Part shown: piece by piece, positions 1 to 11,926 of the stretch
How the letters are laid out: each line of letters begins with the position of its first letter
Numbering within the stretch: the first letter of the stretch is position 1
Program-made: the position numbers and the translations under genes
The notes under the pieces: model-generated
Told to the model about the DNA's origin: nothing
Databases searched by the model: none
The model's input: only the letters and a program-made list of their open reading frames with translations
NCBI GenBank assembly: GCA_013397845.1
Contig: VZTG01010146.1
Span: 558,001 to 622,000, forward strand
Direction of reading: 5' to 3'
DNA: 64,000 nt
Origin: Melanocharis versteri
Lineage: Eukaryota > Chordata > Aves > Passeriformes > Melanocharitidae

Positions 1-775
1 TGTGTAGCTGGAGGGGAGCTGTGAGCCAGGAGAATGTTTCAACCATTACTTCTAGGTGACTTGTGAATGCTTTTAATGGATAAATCTTGTACAAAGAGTA
101 TGAAGCAACAGAGGTGTAGGAAGAGGAATGCAAGTTAGAAATATTAAGCATTATGCCTGAAACTAGTTGAACCCCTTTATATATAAGGTATCTATTGGGA
201 TGGATTCCTCATGATTTTCTTCTAGTTCTGTTGGTGAGGGTGAGGTAAAAGATACAAATTCTATCAGTTTAGTATTAGCTTTTATGCTAAGTAGTTAGAA
301 GCAGCAAGCAACATTTCAGTTCAGTGAAGAGAAAATCAACAAGATAGTAGAAATGATCGATTTCTTTCTCAGCAAATCCTTTCCCCTCAGCAAGACATGC
401 TGATGAAGAATTTTTTACAGGTATTTTTTGGCTGGTACAAACATATACTTCCAGCTGCTGCCTCCACTGGTGTAAAGGTTCAGCCTTTAAGGCAGCCAGG
501 CACTGTGATCCAGAGCTGAACTTGACTTTAAACAATGTGATTTTAATATGCTAAATGACAAATTCCTTTGCCTGCACAAAGTCTCTATTATTGCATTTTG
601 GCTTGAACCAGCACATGAGATACAATGTCCAGAAAAAGAAGTGTATGTTGTGTCTGGAAGTACGATACAGAAAATCAGTATAGGTGCTTCTTCAATGTGG
701 GGTTTGTACATCAAAAATATCTCACTGGGCTATCCTAGTTTAACTTCAGCCAGTGCAGTGGCAACCACAGATTAA
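1..775. other. Unique A+T-rich DNA, no feature recognised
   Basis: No recognisable gene, repeat family or RNA is seen. Short open frames on both strands have no start context, motif or composition suggesting coding. The stretch ends at the 3' end of a CR1 fragment. Confidence 0.6.
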
Positions 776-956
776 AAGAATGGCTGGGGTTGGGAGGGAC
801 TTCTGGAAATCATGTAGTCCAACCTCCGGTTTATACAGATTCACCCAGGGAAGGTTGCACAGGGTCACATACAGGTGAGTTTGAAATATCTCCAGAGAAG
901 GAAAATCCATTACTTCTTCGGGCAGCCTGTCAATCCTTTGGGGACTGTGAAAGTTT
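776..956 (-). mobile_element. CR1 LINE 3'-end fragment
   Basis: The plus strand reads as the reverse complement of the CR1 3' untranslated region. It has the block around GGTTGGGAGGGACTTCTGG, then a match to the 'atc atctagtccaacc' block, then a segment matching 'gaatatctccagagaaggag' and 'gggcagcctgt'. These blocks occur in the order expected for an avian CR1 lying on the minus strand, with its 3' terminus at the left. Only about the last 180 bp is retained, which is the usual 5'-truncated form of CR1. No reverse-transcriptase sequence is present, so the copy is inert. Family identification is from memory of the consensus; the subfamily is not determined. Confidence 0.85.
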
Positions 957-1311
957 AGAATTTTCTGACCAAATGACACAAAAACAGGAAAATACCTGTG
1001 AAATCTGGGCAAAACACTACAGAGCTAAGTTTCAAATTTTAAAATTAGTGGAGTTCCTGCTGGGATTTTTTATAGAGAAGTCACTAGGCTCTCAGAGGTG
1101 TTTTCTAGCATGAAGTTGACACAGTTACTGGGGCTGTTGAAATGTTCTTCACTAATTCAGTACTCTTATACAACTTTGTGAGTATCCATATATCTTTTTA
1201 CGTGTGTTGTCAGCAAATTTGTTCTAAAGATTTTCAAGTTAGGGATTCGGGTTGCTGAGATAATTTGAAGCAGTTTCCCTGATATCTCTGTTAAAAATTA
1301 TATAAAGAATT

Positions 1312-1339
1312 AACTTTGCCATACTAACTTTGTCATACT
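1312..1339. repeat. 14-bp tandem duplication
   Basis: AACTTTGCCATACT is followed directly by AACTTTGTCATACT, two copies with one transition. It looks like a small local duplication with no further meaning visible. Confidence 0.8.
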
Positions 1340-2338
1340 GGCTTGAAAAAATAATGAAAATAGAAGAGAATATATATTTTGAAGACATTTACACTTCCAG
1401 TTCTGACGATTATTTGCAGAGTCAAGATGATAGATCCTTGTGTGACCTGCACCCCATTGTTGTATCTAACTTTTGTCAGCTTTTCCAGACTAGCTCTAAC
1501 TCCTGGTAAAGATATTTCTAAGCATAAAAATGCTTAAATCTTTGTATCTGATTTTTGATACCTACCTAGTTCATGTTAGTCCTCAACAATTACAAAGATA
1601 GAAGTACTGTTTAATTCATTACCACTGAACATATTAACCAAATGTTCATAAAAAGTAGCTGGGAATTTAAATAGGAAATGTAGCACTTTATTGTGTAATT
1701 CAGCTGAATCAGAAATTTTAAGATGATTTACAGCTCCAGGGTATTTAGTTAGTCTCATCATTACCATATTTGAATGTCCCTTTAAAGTAATGGGAGTGGA
1801 AATACAGCAATTAATTGTTCCTGTGCAGCAAAATAGGTATGAAAAAGTCACTGAATTTCTTTACTCATGCAAGTCCTCTTTGAAATGGTCCTTTAAATTA
1901 TTTTTCATTTTCCAAATTACATTAACTTTATAGCTTTTTTTTAATACCGTCTGAGACAATTAATATTCTAGTTTATTTCACATGTAGATATAGCAGCAGT
2001 ACACTAATAAGTCTGAACATTACCAGAATTTAGATGGGATCCTATTGTTTCATATACTTTTTTCTGACTAAGAAATGCGCTTATTCTGGGTGAACTACTA
2101 GAGTCCCATACTGGTTTTGTTTCTTCTGCTGTCAGAAATAGTCCAATGTCAAAACAAGGAACAGTCAAAATAGGTTGTGATTTACATCTATATGCTGCAG
2201 TAGGCGTTGGATAGCACTGAGCTATCCTAGCTTTTACCTCCAGTCAGCACAGTATCCTTTGGGAATGGAAACATTTGAAAGTCTAAAATTCAGGACCATT
2301 ACAGATTAAACATTTGTTTCAGTATGATGCATGGTTTC

Positions 2339-2360
2339 AAAGGATCCACTTGGATCCTTT
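2339..2360. repeat. Short perfect palindrome with two GGATCC sites
   Basis: Ten-base arms (AAAGGATCCA and its exact complement) flank a CT spacer. It could form a small hairpin. No promoter or terminator context is seen. Confidence 0.85.
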
Positions 2361-3333
2361 CTCTTTCAATCTCTCCATGCACAAATAAGTATTATGAAAA
2401 AAATAAAGCATAATTGCAATATTCTACCATGAAAAGACATCCACTTTGTTTCCACATTTAATTGGTTCAAATGTAAGTGTTGTGTGATTTGTTCGAAGAG
2501 AAATTGTCAGGTGCTTTACATGGCCAGCAACTTGGAAAGACAGTAAGTGAAAATTCAAAATCACTTCAATAACTGCTTGCCTTGAAAAAATATTTCCTGA
2601 ATGATTACATATGCTGAACAGATTGAAAAATCATAAATAAATATAAATAGAATATTTAATTTATTTATTTTTAATTTCAAGAAAAGTTTCCTAGAAAAAA
2701 AATGTTTTTCAATACAAGGATATATATGAGGTTAGGTTTTGGAAGCATCTGACAGGAGATTTCAGTGAAATAAAAGTGTCTGCTGGTGTCAAATGGGGCC
2801 ATATAAAAATTGACATAAAAATTGTGAAGGGACCAATATATTCTCTAAATCTGTATGGAACAGGAATCTCAAAAGCAAATGGCAAAATTGTTGTTGATGT
2901 CCTATGTGGAAAAGACTTGATGAATGTTTCAGCTGGTGAATCAGAAAGTTTGCTCATAAATAAGCAAACAGGGAGGTAGGGGAAGACAGTAGCTGTGCTT
3001 GTACTATGCTTGTGTTGTAAAAGCTGGGTGAAATATTCATGGCCAAGGTAGAACCTGGACTGAAACAAATCACAGAATCTGCTTTTACAGTGAAGTTTTC
3101 CAGGTACCATTTGTATGGCACCAGCTGATAAGTGAGAAAAGGTCAAAGTCAGGTAGGAATGGCTATCAGCAGGTGATGGCTAAGACAGGGGAGCTTGCTG
3201 TATGATGCATCATTTATTTTGCTATACGAAGAAGAAAGAAAGTAAATGGACTTTTTTTTTTTTCCTAAGATGAGTAAGGGAAAGGCAAAGAACCCCCAAA
3301 CCATTATACTAAAGAAAACACAATGTACCCCAC

Positions 3334-3380
3334 TTTTTTGTTGTTGTTGTTGTTTTTTTGTTTTTTAAAATTTTTTTTGT
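3334..3380. repeat. T-rich low-complexity tract with (TTG)n core
   Basis: About five TTG units at roughly 3338-3352 are followed by T runs. This is simple sequence and could be a decayed poly(A) tail on the minus strand, but no attached element is recognised. Confidence 0.8.
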
Positions 3381-6300
3381 AAGCATCATTATGAGTACCC
3401 TATTTTCTTCCATTTGCATGAAATCACAATGTTATTAATGACAACATCTTTTGAATATTTTGGACAAACAAAAAAGTAAATAGATTTTGAAAAATAAAAT
3501 CACAAGATTTTTCAGGAAAAGGAAAAACTATAGACTGGGTCTTCTTGTCAGTAGAATCAAGGTGTTAAATCAGATCCATTTAAAAAACAGAAGACTCTTG
3601 ATCAAAGGACAAGTGACGACACTAGGCAAGATTTGACTAGCTCCAAATAAGGCACACTATACTAATAAAAGTTTTTATAGCAACTGTAGATTCAAAAAAT
3701 TTTAATATAGTTATAATGTGCTCAACACACACATACACACAAACCCCACTATGATAAAGGAAACAGAATTGAGATTAAATTAATGATTCACTGTTATTTT
3801 AAAGAAATAGAAAAAATGACATAAGTTTCAAGGTTTTGTATAGGTTCAATTACACTATAATGATGATAACACAAGATATTAAGTGTCAATTTATACACTC
3901 AGATTACACTATTGTTATTTATCTAGTAGTATTTTTGGAGAAATTCAGTTTGACACCAGAGCTAAAAAAAACAAACAATAATTTGATCTCATCTTTCAGT
4001 ACCTCATGCAAAGATCTTAGAAAGAAAAAAATCCTATTGCAAATTAATTGTCAGCTGCAGTATATAACTTTTTTTTTGTTGTTGTTGCTGACTTCAATTT
4101 TTCAAATCAAAGCCTTATTTTTTACTTTCTATAGTTTTAAAACTGGTTTAAGTAACTTTATTCACATAAAGCTGTCTATTTCCTGAGACTCACGTGAAGA
4201 ACTGAACTGAAATATTCCTGCTGTGCTAACCAGAACAATTTTCCAGGAGACATTCAGGCCGAAAGAGACACTGAATTCAGGTTTCTCAGGGAAAGGACTT
4301 CCGTTCCTAAGTGATTAAAGGGTACACACCATATTCCTGGTTTCAATTTTAATCAGCTACTGCTGTGATTGCAGTCAAGCCAGTTTTACAGCAGTAAAAT
4401 GTTTTGAAAAACACTTGTTAAACACACCTAAGAACATCAGCAGCATTATGGCTCCCTCTGCAATCCAAATAAGCCTTTTGTACGAGAAATGTGCAGACTT
4501 GCTCAGGGTGGGTGAGTTTTACACCTGTAAAGATTCAGGACTCCGAGTTTTCGCAGCACTGTGTATGAGAGAGATGCCATGTGAGAGAAGGCTGTGTTGG
4601 AAGCTAAGGGGGAAGAGATGTGTATGTGCTTTTGTGACATAATGTTTGGTAAGGTCACAAGTTCAGACTGATGTGCTTCAGTTTAATTTAAGCTTTGGTT
4701 AGATGCCTAAGTGTGCTGCTGGAATTGGCTGTAATCGCTGTAGTCCTACTCTGGACGATTTCCATATGCAAGTATAGAGCTTTGAAGATGTGGTATCTCA
4801 GTACAAAGGATTTCTTTGTTTCCCTTCGAAAAAGGCAAAATGCTTACTTGATATAAATAAAAACAATATGGCTCAGACCATAAAAGTCAGTGACAGCTGT
4901 GCAATTAGTAGCCGTATAACAATAAATGTCTATGAGAAGCTGGGGAACATGCAAATGCGGCTGGTACCGATCTACATATATCAGAGTAATTAACAAGAGT
5001 CCCTTGTTTGAGTAATAACTGCAACAAAAGTGAAAATTTACAAATTTGTGAGTTTCTTTTGTTTTGAAAATAACCACTTGCAATACATCAGTAGTGTGTA
5101 TTCAGATTTATAATGCTCATTCTACTACAGTTTAATTTCTAGTGCATACATAGAATTACAGCATTATAATCTCATTGTGCCCACATTGTCAGGAGAACCA
5201 GAGGCTGCTTTCTCTGCTGCCTTGTCTAAAACAGGCCAATAGACTACCAAATTTTTACTTTCATAAACACTAAATCTTCAAAATTACCTATTAGTCATGA
5301 CACATATTCGATTGCTGAAAATGTATCCAAAGCAGAAAATGAAAATGCACTACTTTTGAATTGGTAAAACAAATTTATAAAGGTGGACGTATTTACTAAT
5401 GGTAGGTTTTGTTGTTATATGCCAGGATTTATTTCAGGATATATGCCAGAATATAATTTGTTTGTGACATATTCTTGTTCTATCTTTGATGCACAATGCA
5501 AGAATGAAAATATACATGAAGGACACCACATTGCTCAGTCTTCTTTATGAATAAAATTGAATTTTTTGTTTTTCTTATAAAATGACAAAGTGAAGTAATT
5601 CAAATGCATTTCAGTCTTAGCAAAACATAGACTCTAAAATAACAGTAATCACACATATTAAAAATCCCAAGTTACTGTAAATTTAATGATGACTTCTGTT
5701 CACCCTTGTGACTCAGAAGTCAAAAAAAGTTGGAAAAAAAGGTGAAACTGTGATTTTCAGTATCATCCCATGAGATAAAAAAAGGCGAGGTGGAAATTTC
5801 CAGAATTAAGACACTTAACAAATCTAATTTCCTATAACGATGTTTCAATACATTTATTAGTACTGAAAAACTTGTCCCCAAATGAGCTATTTTGAATACA
5901 CTTAGTGTTAAAGGAATTAGCTGAAGAGAAGCTAAATGTAAAGATTTCCTTGAGTTTCTCTGTGCAAAGAGCACTTGCAACCTTGAGCGGGATATTTTCA
6001 TTTTAGAGCCTGTAAATGAAGAAGTTCATATGTTCCTCTGATGAACTGGTCATGGGTTTCTCCTCCTTTGTCTGAAAGTTTTTCCATGCTGATTTTTTTG
6101 AAGAACACGACCAGCCTAGCATTTGCTGGATGAGCACCTGCTTATCAATGGGCTTCATGTACAAAAAATTAATTCAGTTTCTTTCAAGTTTTTCTTTAAT
6201 ATCACAGTCCTGGACACAGATGACCTGAGTTTAGTTTAGGTAAGTCCCAGGGCAAACTGAAACTACAATTACTGTCAGTGACAGCATACTTTAAGCATCC

Positions 6301-7445
6301 CTGCTGCTACCAATAGGAAAAGACAGCCTATGCTATACTGTAATTTGAGAATATATTTTGTTTAAATGGACAAAACTCCTTGGAAATTTGTGCTGATTTG
6401 TATAATTTTTAAGCTTTGTTTCTCATCGAACAGTTAACATCTGTATTACTCAGGAAGTTTCTAACATCTGTAGAACAAGTTATAAGTTTCTACAGGAGTT
6501 TAAATTCTCAGGTAGACACATTTTATTCTATTGAAGGCTGTACTCATTAACTACCAGGTGTCTGAAAACGTGTCTGTCAATAGACTTGAGTAGGCCTTTT
6601 CCATGTGGCCACACACACAGTTGTACTTTCAGGTAAATGCGTTCAAGACAAAATATTTGTAAGGAATATTTGTTTTTCTTCTTCCTGCCCCTCAGCTAAA
6701 GGCTCTCAGAAACTATTAAAAAACTGTGAGTACTCTGACTTCATCCTAATCAACTTCAAATACAAATCACTGAGTCTGCAGGCTTTCTCAAGCAGAAAGC
6801 ACAGAAAATTGCTACAAAAACCCTTCTGCTCTTTCAGCAATGCCATTGAATAAAAAAAGAATAAATTGCATGGATGTTAAATACACTTTGCAGAACACTT
6901 TGTTTATTTATACAGTACAGTAGTCTCTAGACAACTTAGAGTTTTTATTTGTGTAATTAACCTATTGATCCACAGGAAAAAAATTACACAAACAATACAT
7001 ATCTCTTACTAGTTAGCTATTTCGATGAATGTGAATATTGATTTCATTGTTTGATATGCTGCACAAAAATTGTCTTAAAAAGAAAGAAATAATAATATCT
7101 GTCAAGCATCCAGGAAATACTTGTCTCTTGTCCTTTTATTAGCTCCCAGCCTGCTTCAGTTTTTAATCTAACTTTGATTTTGACAGATTTTGGTGATCAC
7201 ACCCAAAGCCTAAACCATAGACACAGATCTTAAGCATTTTAATTATGGAATGTCTGAAGTCTTCATGCCAGCATCATGCCTTTGAAATTCTCAGGTTTGT
7301 CAGAAAACTAATCTTCAAGATTACACAAGTTGTTTTATAGCTGTAGTCATAATATACTTAAAAATTGATTTTTATATTCCTTCTCAAGAAGGCAATAAAA
7401 TCAGAGAAACTTTGGCTAATTAGGCCATTTTTGTACTTTATTTTT

Positions 7446-7529
7446 GCCTACAAAAATGTAGGCATCAAAATTATGAAATATGTTGTACAAAAATGTAGGC
7501 ATTTTTGTACAATATATTTCATAATTTTG
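7446..7529. repeat. Near-perfect inverted repeat (30-bp arms, 4-nt spacer)
   Basis: The left arm 7466-7495 and right arm 7500-7529 are complementary over 30 bp with one mismatch, which would be a G-U pair in RNA. The spacer is TAGG. Just upstream a second small stem, GCCTAC (7446-7451) with GTAGGC (7458-7463), flanks AAAAAT. The sequence ACAAAAATGTAGGCAT-like occurs both in that small stem and across the centre of the large one. The layout suggests a fold-back or template-switch event rather than a classical transposon, because no target duplication or terminal motif is visible. A microRNA precursor is possible in shape, but such perfect pairing and so short a loop are unusual. Confidence 0.9.
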
Positions 7530-8087
7530 AAAGCTGTTACTAAAAATTTACATGTTGCATGATTCTGAAACAACTCTTCTGACGATCAGAAAAACAAAGT
7601 TGCTGACAGCTTAACTTCTTGTCTCCTGGCTGCGGGCTAACTCCTAGCTGGCTCTGACATCTGCTCTTTAGTGCCTGTGCAGTTTTCTGCGCATCTCTTC
7701 TGAGGGACAGCTTGATTTATGCTTTCAGACATGGTGAAAACAATATTTCTGCCTCTGTATGGCTGGAAGTCCACCATCCAACACAGTAATGACACGTGAA
7801 TATAAGACATTCATGCTTTTGCTATCCCTCCTGTCCTATGAAATGGATGTATCATTTCTGAAATGACTGGTTTTCTTGGATCGAGATAATTACAGCATTT
7901 ATGACATGTATGTACTCTTAGATAGACCTAATGCAAAAAGGTTAAGTAAATGAAGTTATGTGATGACAGATGTACTCTTCTCGTTAATTGATTGACTACT
8001 TCAAAGAAATTTGGAGCACTACATTGCTAAAATTTTTCTGTATGTTGCTATCAGAACTACTAGCCCTTAACTAATAGAAGAGCTTAG
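7530..8087. other. Unique DNA, nothing recognised
   Basis: There is no repeat family or convincing open frame. Composition is slightly more balanced around 7610-7700 than in its surroundings, without a recognisable motif. Confidence 0.55.
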
Positions 8088-8175
8088 CAGAATGGTTCTC
8101 AATTATTTTTTTTCCACGTGGACTGCATTTACTAAAAAAATACTCTCTCAGAGATCCCCTGTTCTCTTGTTAATA
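8088..8175 (+). mobile_element. Possible old hAT (Charlie-like) DNA transposon end
   Basis: CAGAATGGTTCTCAA at 8088-8102 resembles the CAGTGGTTCTCAA terminus of hAT-Charlie elements. What follows (a 'gtggactgcatttact' block, then 'agatcccctgttctc') has the flavour of such termini, where a phrase like 'ggaccgca' follows closely. No matching right-hand inverted terminus or 8-bp target duplication was found. The assignment rests on family resemblance from memory and is tentative. Confidence 0.3.
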
Positions 8176-9041
8176 ACATTTCTCTAAATTGCTTGCAAAA
8201 CTTGCTTACATAGGAGAAAAAAAATGGAAAGCAATTTTCTTCTTATTTCTTTTTGTTGCTGCTAAATGCCATGTAAAACCAAAGACTAAAACCTGGGAGG
8301 AACAAAGCTTTTAATCCAGCTTTGAAGCAGAATTTTGTGCCTAAAGAGGCATAAACATGCTTATCTCACTGGTCTTAGTAGTTTGAAGATGTTGGCATCA
8401 ATGCTATGGGGTTTTAAAAGTTTTTATTAATATTATATTTCATAAATATTAAAGTAATACTTGATCAATGTTGGAAATGAAATATGAAACTTTCATACTG
8501 TTGTTGAAACTTTCATTCCTGTATTTCGATTGTCATGCTGTAGTCACCTTGAGTGAAGAAAAAGCTGCTTTGTACTCCCTGCAACACCTGTCAGAGAAAT
8601 GTCCCATGAAGAAGAGCGGGAATTACTATGGCTGTAAAGGAAAGAGTGCTATTCCTAGCCCATGTCAATCTTTCCTCAGCTCCAGGTATCCACTGACTGA
8701 TGTATCTGGAAAAGCAAGTGGCTGGCATACCTCTGTCCCTTTGCCATCACCTGCATGATCAGAGAGGTCAGACTGAATTGCAGTGCGTCTGGCCTGTGAT
8801 ATAGCCCTACAAATTGCTGGGTTTGTTGGAAACACTGTGACAGAAACACATTTTTTTAGAAACAAGAATGAAAACTGCACAGTTTGATTCCCAGCTGATA
8901 TAAAAACTACTTCCTATATTTGGCAAACTCTTCCCTTTTGTTAGCTGGGAAGTGAGGCTAATACTTGCAGCAAGTGTACTAAAGATAGTTGCCTGTACTT
9001 GTGAAATTTCTTCGTCCTTGCTAAAAAAAGATCCCATAAAA

Positions 9042-9046
9042 ATATA

Positions 9047-9078
<32 letters not shown>
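9042..9078. repeat. (TA)n microsatellite
   Basis: Fourteen uninterrupted TA units occupy 9051-9078, preceded by an imperfect ATATATGCA segment. It is likely length-variable. Confidence 0.95.
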
Positions 9079-9081
<3 letters not shown>

Positions 9082-9538
9082 AAATTTCTGAAGAGGAAAC
9101 TACACAAAGCTTGAACTTACACTGGCTTTTTAGGTTGTGTAATTGCTTTAAATATGGCAGCTTGTGCTTTTTAAACAGATTTTAAATAACTAGACCTCTG
9201 GAAACTATCTTTCAGAGTATGTGGGGAGGGGGGATTATTTAAGTAACAGAATGAAGTGGACAATAATTTTTAATGCAAGTTTTGACCCAGTCTCTGGGGA
9301 AAACAGGTTTGCTTTCGGGCAAGTGATTTTACCAGCCAGTCATACAGATGTTGCTCAAAAAGTGATCTGCCTCCTCAACCCCTAAGCCACTGTGGGAATC
9401 ATCAGTTTCTGTCTGGTTGAAGCAGAAATATAAAACTCAAGCTGCCGCTACAAAAAGTTGACTCTGTGATGAGGAAGGAATGACTAGAATGTAAGGGAAG
9501 GAGTTTGTGCCTGAAAATACCTCAACATTTAAATTATG

Positions 9539-9606
9539 TAAAAAATAAAAAATAAAAAATAAAAACCAAACAAAAAACACCCAAACCAAACCAAAAAAAC
9601 CCCCAG
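9539..9606. repeat. A-rich low-complexity tract with heptamer repeat
   Basis: Three perfect AAAAAAT units at 9540-9560 are followed by AAAAACC/AAACC-type sequence and a C run. It is simple sequence with no attached element recognised. Confidence 0.9.
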
Positions 9607-11687
9607 GAAATAAAAAACCCTATATGAAAAAATTATAAAATTGTCAGTCTGCTATCTGTGTCACTTCTTGAAATAGCAGCAAATGCAGCACTATTTTTCC
9701 TCAGCTCTTCGCAACAGTAGATTCCAAACTGGGCCCTTATCTGGCCTAGCAGAATACAGTTTTACAGAACTAGCTCAGCACACCTTAAAACTTACTTTGA
9801 CCTTGCTTTTCCTTTGCTGGACATTGTAGAGGTTTTAAATATTTAAAATCTGATGAGGTTCACAAGACTGTGTTATTCCAGGGAAAAAGAAGGCTCTCTG
9901 TGGGTATAGATTTGTCTGAACTCTTAAGAAAAACTATATGTACAAGGACTGGTGCTGATGCAAGTGTGAGAACTCAATGTGGAAATGGACATACCAGTCA
10001 GCTGGCTGTTCCATGCGCTGAACTGAGAAGCTTTCTAGCCAAGGCAAGCAGGATGGCACTGGCAGCTCATGCACCTTCTAATGTGTCCTTTTAGCCTACA
10101 GATAGCAACTAAAATTCAGTTGCCATCTTATATATTCACAATCAAGTTCATCTACACATAATAAATTTCTCACCATTTTTAAATCCTAAGCAAAAATGCT
10201 TCACCTCCTTCGTCCTTGACCAACATATTTTTTCTATAAACAACTAAGAATATGTTAAATTATATTAATATTATAAAGCTGATTGAAAGCAAAACAATAC
10301 AATGAAACTCAAAATATAAATAATAGAACTCATGGAGTATATGATAGTAAATTTGAGATAGAAATGAACTTACTAGAAATAAACTTACTGTTGTTCTGTA
10401 ACGTAATGAGACTGAATAATAAATGCCATTTCATTAATGCTACCTAATACACAAACTCATACAATTTTTAAAAGTAGAGATGCACAAATTTCATTAGCAT
10501 CACAAAATTGCTACGAGTTAAGATTCTGTATTAATCCTCAGTAGTGCTTTTTGTCTTCAGAATTGATACTAGAATTACATATAAACATGAACTTAAAATA
10601 TAAAATAATGAAGACTTGGATAAACTGTCCCACGTCTTTGTCTGCCAACACTACTGTAATGCTTTTGTTCTTTACGAATAAATACCTCTTACCTAAATAT
10701 GGTAACTCTGTGTAATTTTATAGCAGTTCATTTGTTTTGGTTTAATCTTTCCTGAGGGCATATTCATCATTCCCACAGAGAAGCAAAAGCATATTTTCAC
10801 TACATTACAGAACATAGAAAGAAACAAGTTGGAGAAAAATAAATCTCCCAAGAGCATAATTTTCAGACAATGATTATAGTTCATATTTAAAGGAAACATC
10901 ATATGAAAAAGTCTAATTTAAGGAAATGAAAGATAATTGTGAAGATGAACAACACACTAGACAGCACAAGGAACCTCAAAGGTTGACAGATTCAAAGGAC
11001 TGATGTCTTCATAGCCTTCTCCAAGGATGCAGAGCAAGACTGGTTGTCATTTGGCAACTGTCACTGTGATGGAGGACTATCTTTTCAAGTAGAAGGAGAG
11101 CATAACAAGAAAGGATTAAGACATAATTCTAATTTAACTATATCTTCCTTTCTTACACACATGATTCATGTTCCTAATTAATGCCAATTAGAGCTGAACT
11201 CAGTACTATACAGCAATTAATTCTTTTTTGGCATTGCAAAGAGTGTTATAAGTGCACATAAGGACGTGACTACTACTTATGAATAGCACTATGCTAAAAG
11301 GTAATTTTTTAATGTCAGTGTCAGCATTTCCTTCCCTTAGTGAATTTTCAGAAGCAACACGTCAGAGTCTTTCTACAATCATGCAAGTTCAGATCTTATG
11401 CAAGAGGATTAATATTTTTGTAAAACCTTGAATTCTTTTTTTCATACCATGATGTTAATCTTCATACAGAGAAACCTTAAGACTTCTTCATAATCTATGG
11501 ATCTTCTCATGAAAGTCTTTATCAAAATTACTTATCTATGGGTCAAATTAAAGGTCACTTTCTGTAATTTTTGCACTAATCCACAGTTTGAATACCATAT
11601 TTTAACTTGACTGAACTTTCATTTTCAGGAAAGCACTTAAAAGGCAACTAAAAAGAGGATGAAAATTCTCTCTTCACAAGAAGCCGT

Positions 11688-11926
11688 ATGGAGAAGACAA
11701 GTTACAACAAAGGAGGTTTTAAAAGCAATCACAAGAAAGGAATTAGAGAAAACAGCCATTTATTTGAACAACCTTCCCACAGAAATGGCAGAATCCCCAT
11801 CACTGAAGGTTTTAAAGATGTGATTGGACATAGTGCTAGATAGTCTCACCTGGGCTCCCTTCCCCATAAAAGGTTGGACCAGATGATCTTTTAAGGTCCC
11901 TTCCAGCCTAGGCTATAATCTTATTA
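11688..11926 (+). mobile_element. CR1 LINE 3'-end fragment
   Basis: The segment follows the CR1 3' region in order. It has an AACAACCTTCCCACAG block, a segment matching 'cccatcactggaggtttt', one matching 'gattggacagggtgctagat', then GGTTGGACCAGATGATCTTT and a match to 'aaggtcccttccagcct' near the right end. The terminal octamer tail is eroded (about 11911-11926). About 240 bp is retained; weaker similarity may extend left to about 11650. It is 5'-truncated with no coding capacity and lies in plus orientation. Confidence 0.9.

Larger units (their letters stand above)
957..7445. other. Unique A+T-rich DNA with minor simple repeats
   Basis: About 6.5 kb without a recognisable gene or transposon. 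The longest open frame is 145 codons on the minus strand at 2709-3146. It begins at a TTG, has no domain I recognise and is within chance expectation. Small repeats inside are listed separately. Old, unrecognisable transposon remnants cannot be excluded by eye. Confidence 0.55.
8176..11687. other. Unique A+T-rich DNA with simple repeats
   Basis: Apart from the TA and A-rich tracts listed separately, no element or gene is recognised. A 96-codon open frame at 8468-8758 has a fairly balanced composition but no recognisable domain, and splice-like AG/GT sites around it are unremarkable. Confidence 0.5.

Noticed and set aside
2709..3146. 145-codon minus-strand frame
   Set aside because: It starts at TTG, has no recognised domain, and is about the length expected for the longest chance frame in 64 kb at this composition.
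7466..7529. Hairpin as a microRNA gene
   Set aside because: Shape alone is not evidence. The stem is nearly perfect with a 4-nt loop, unlike typical precursors; kept only as an inverted repeat.
8468..8758. 96-codon frame with fairly balanced composition
   Set aside because: No homology recognised, flanking splice-like sites are weak, and chance frames of this length are common here.
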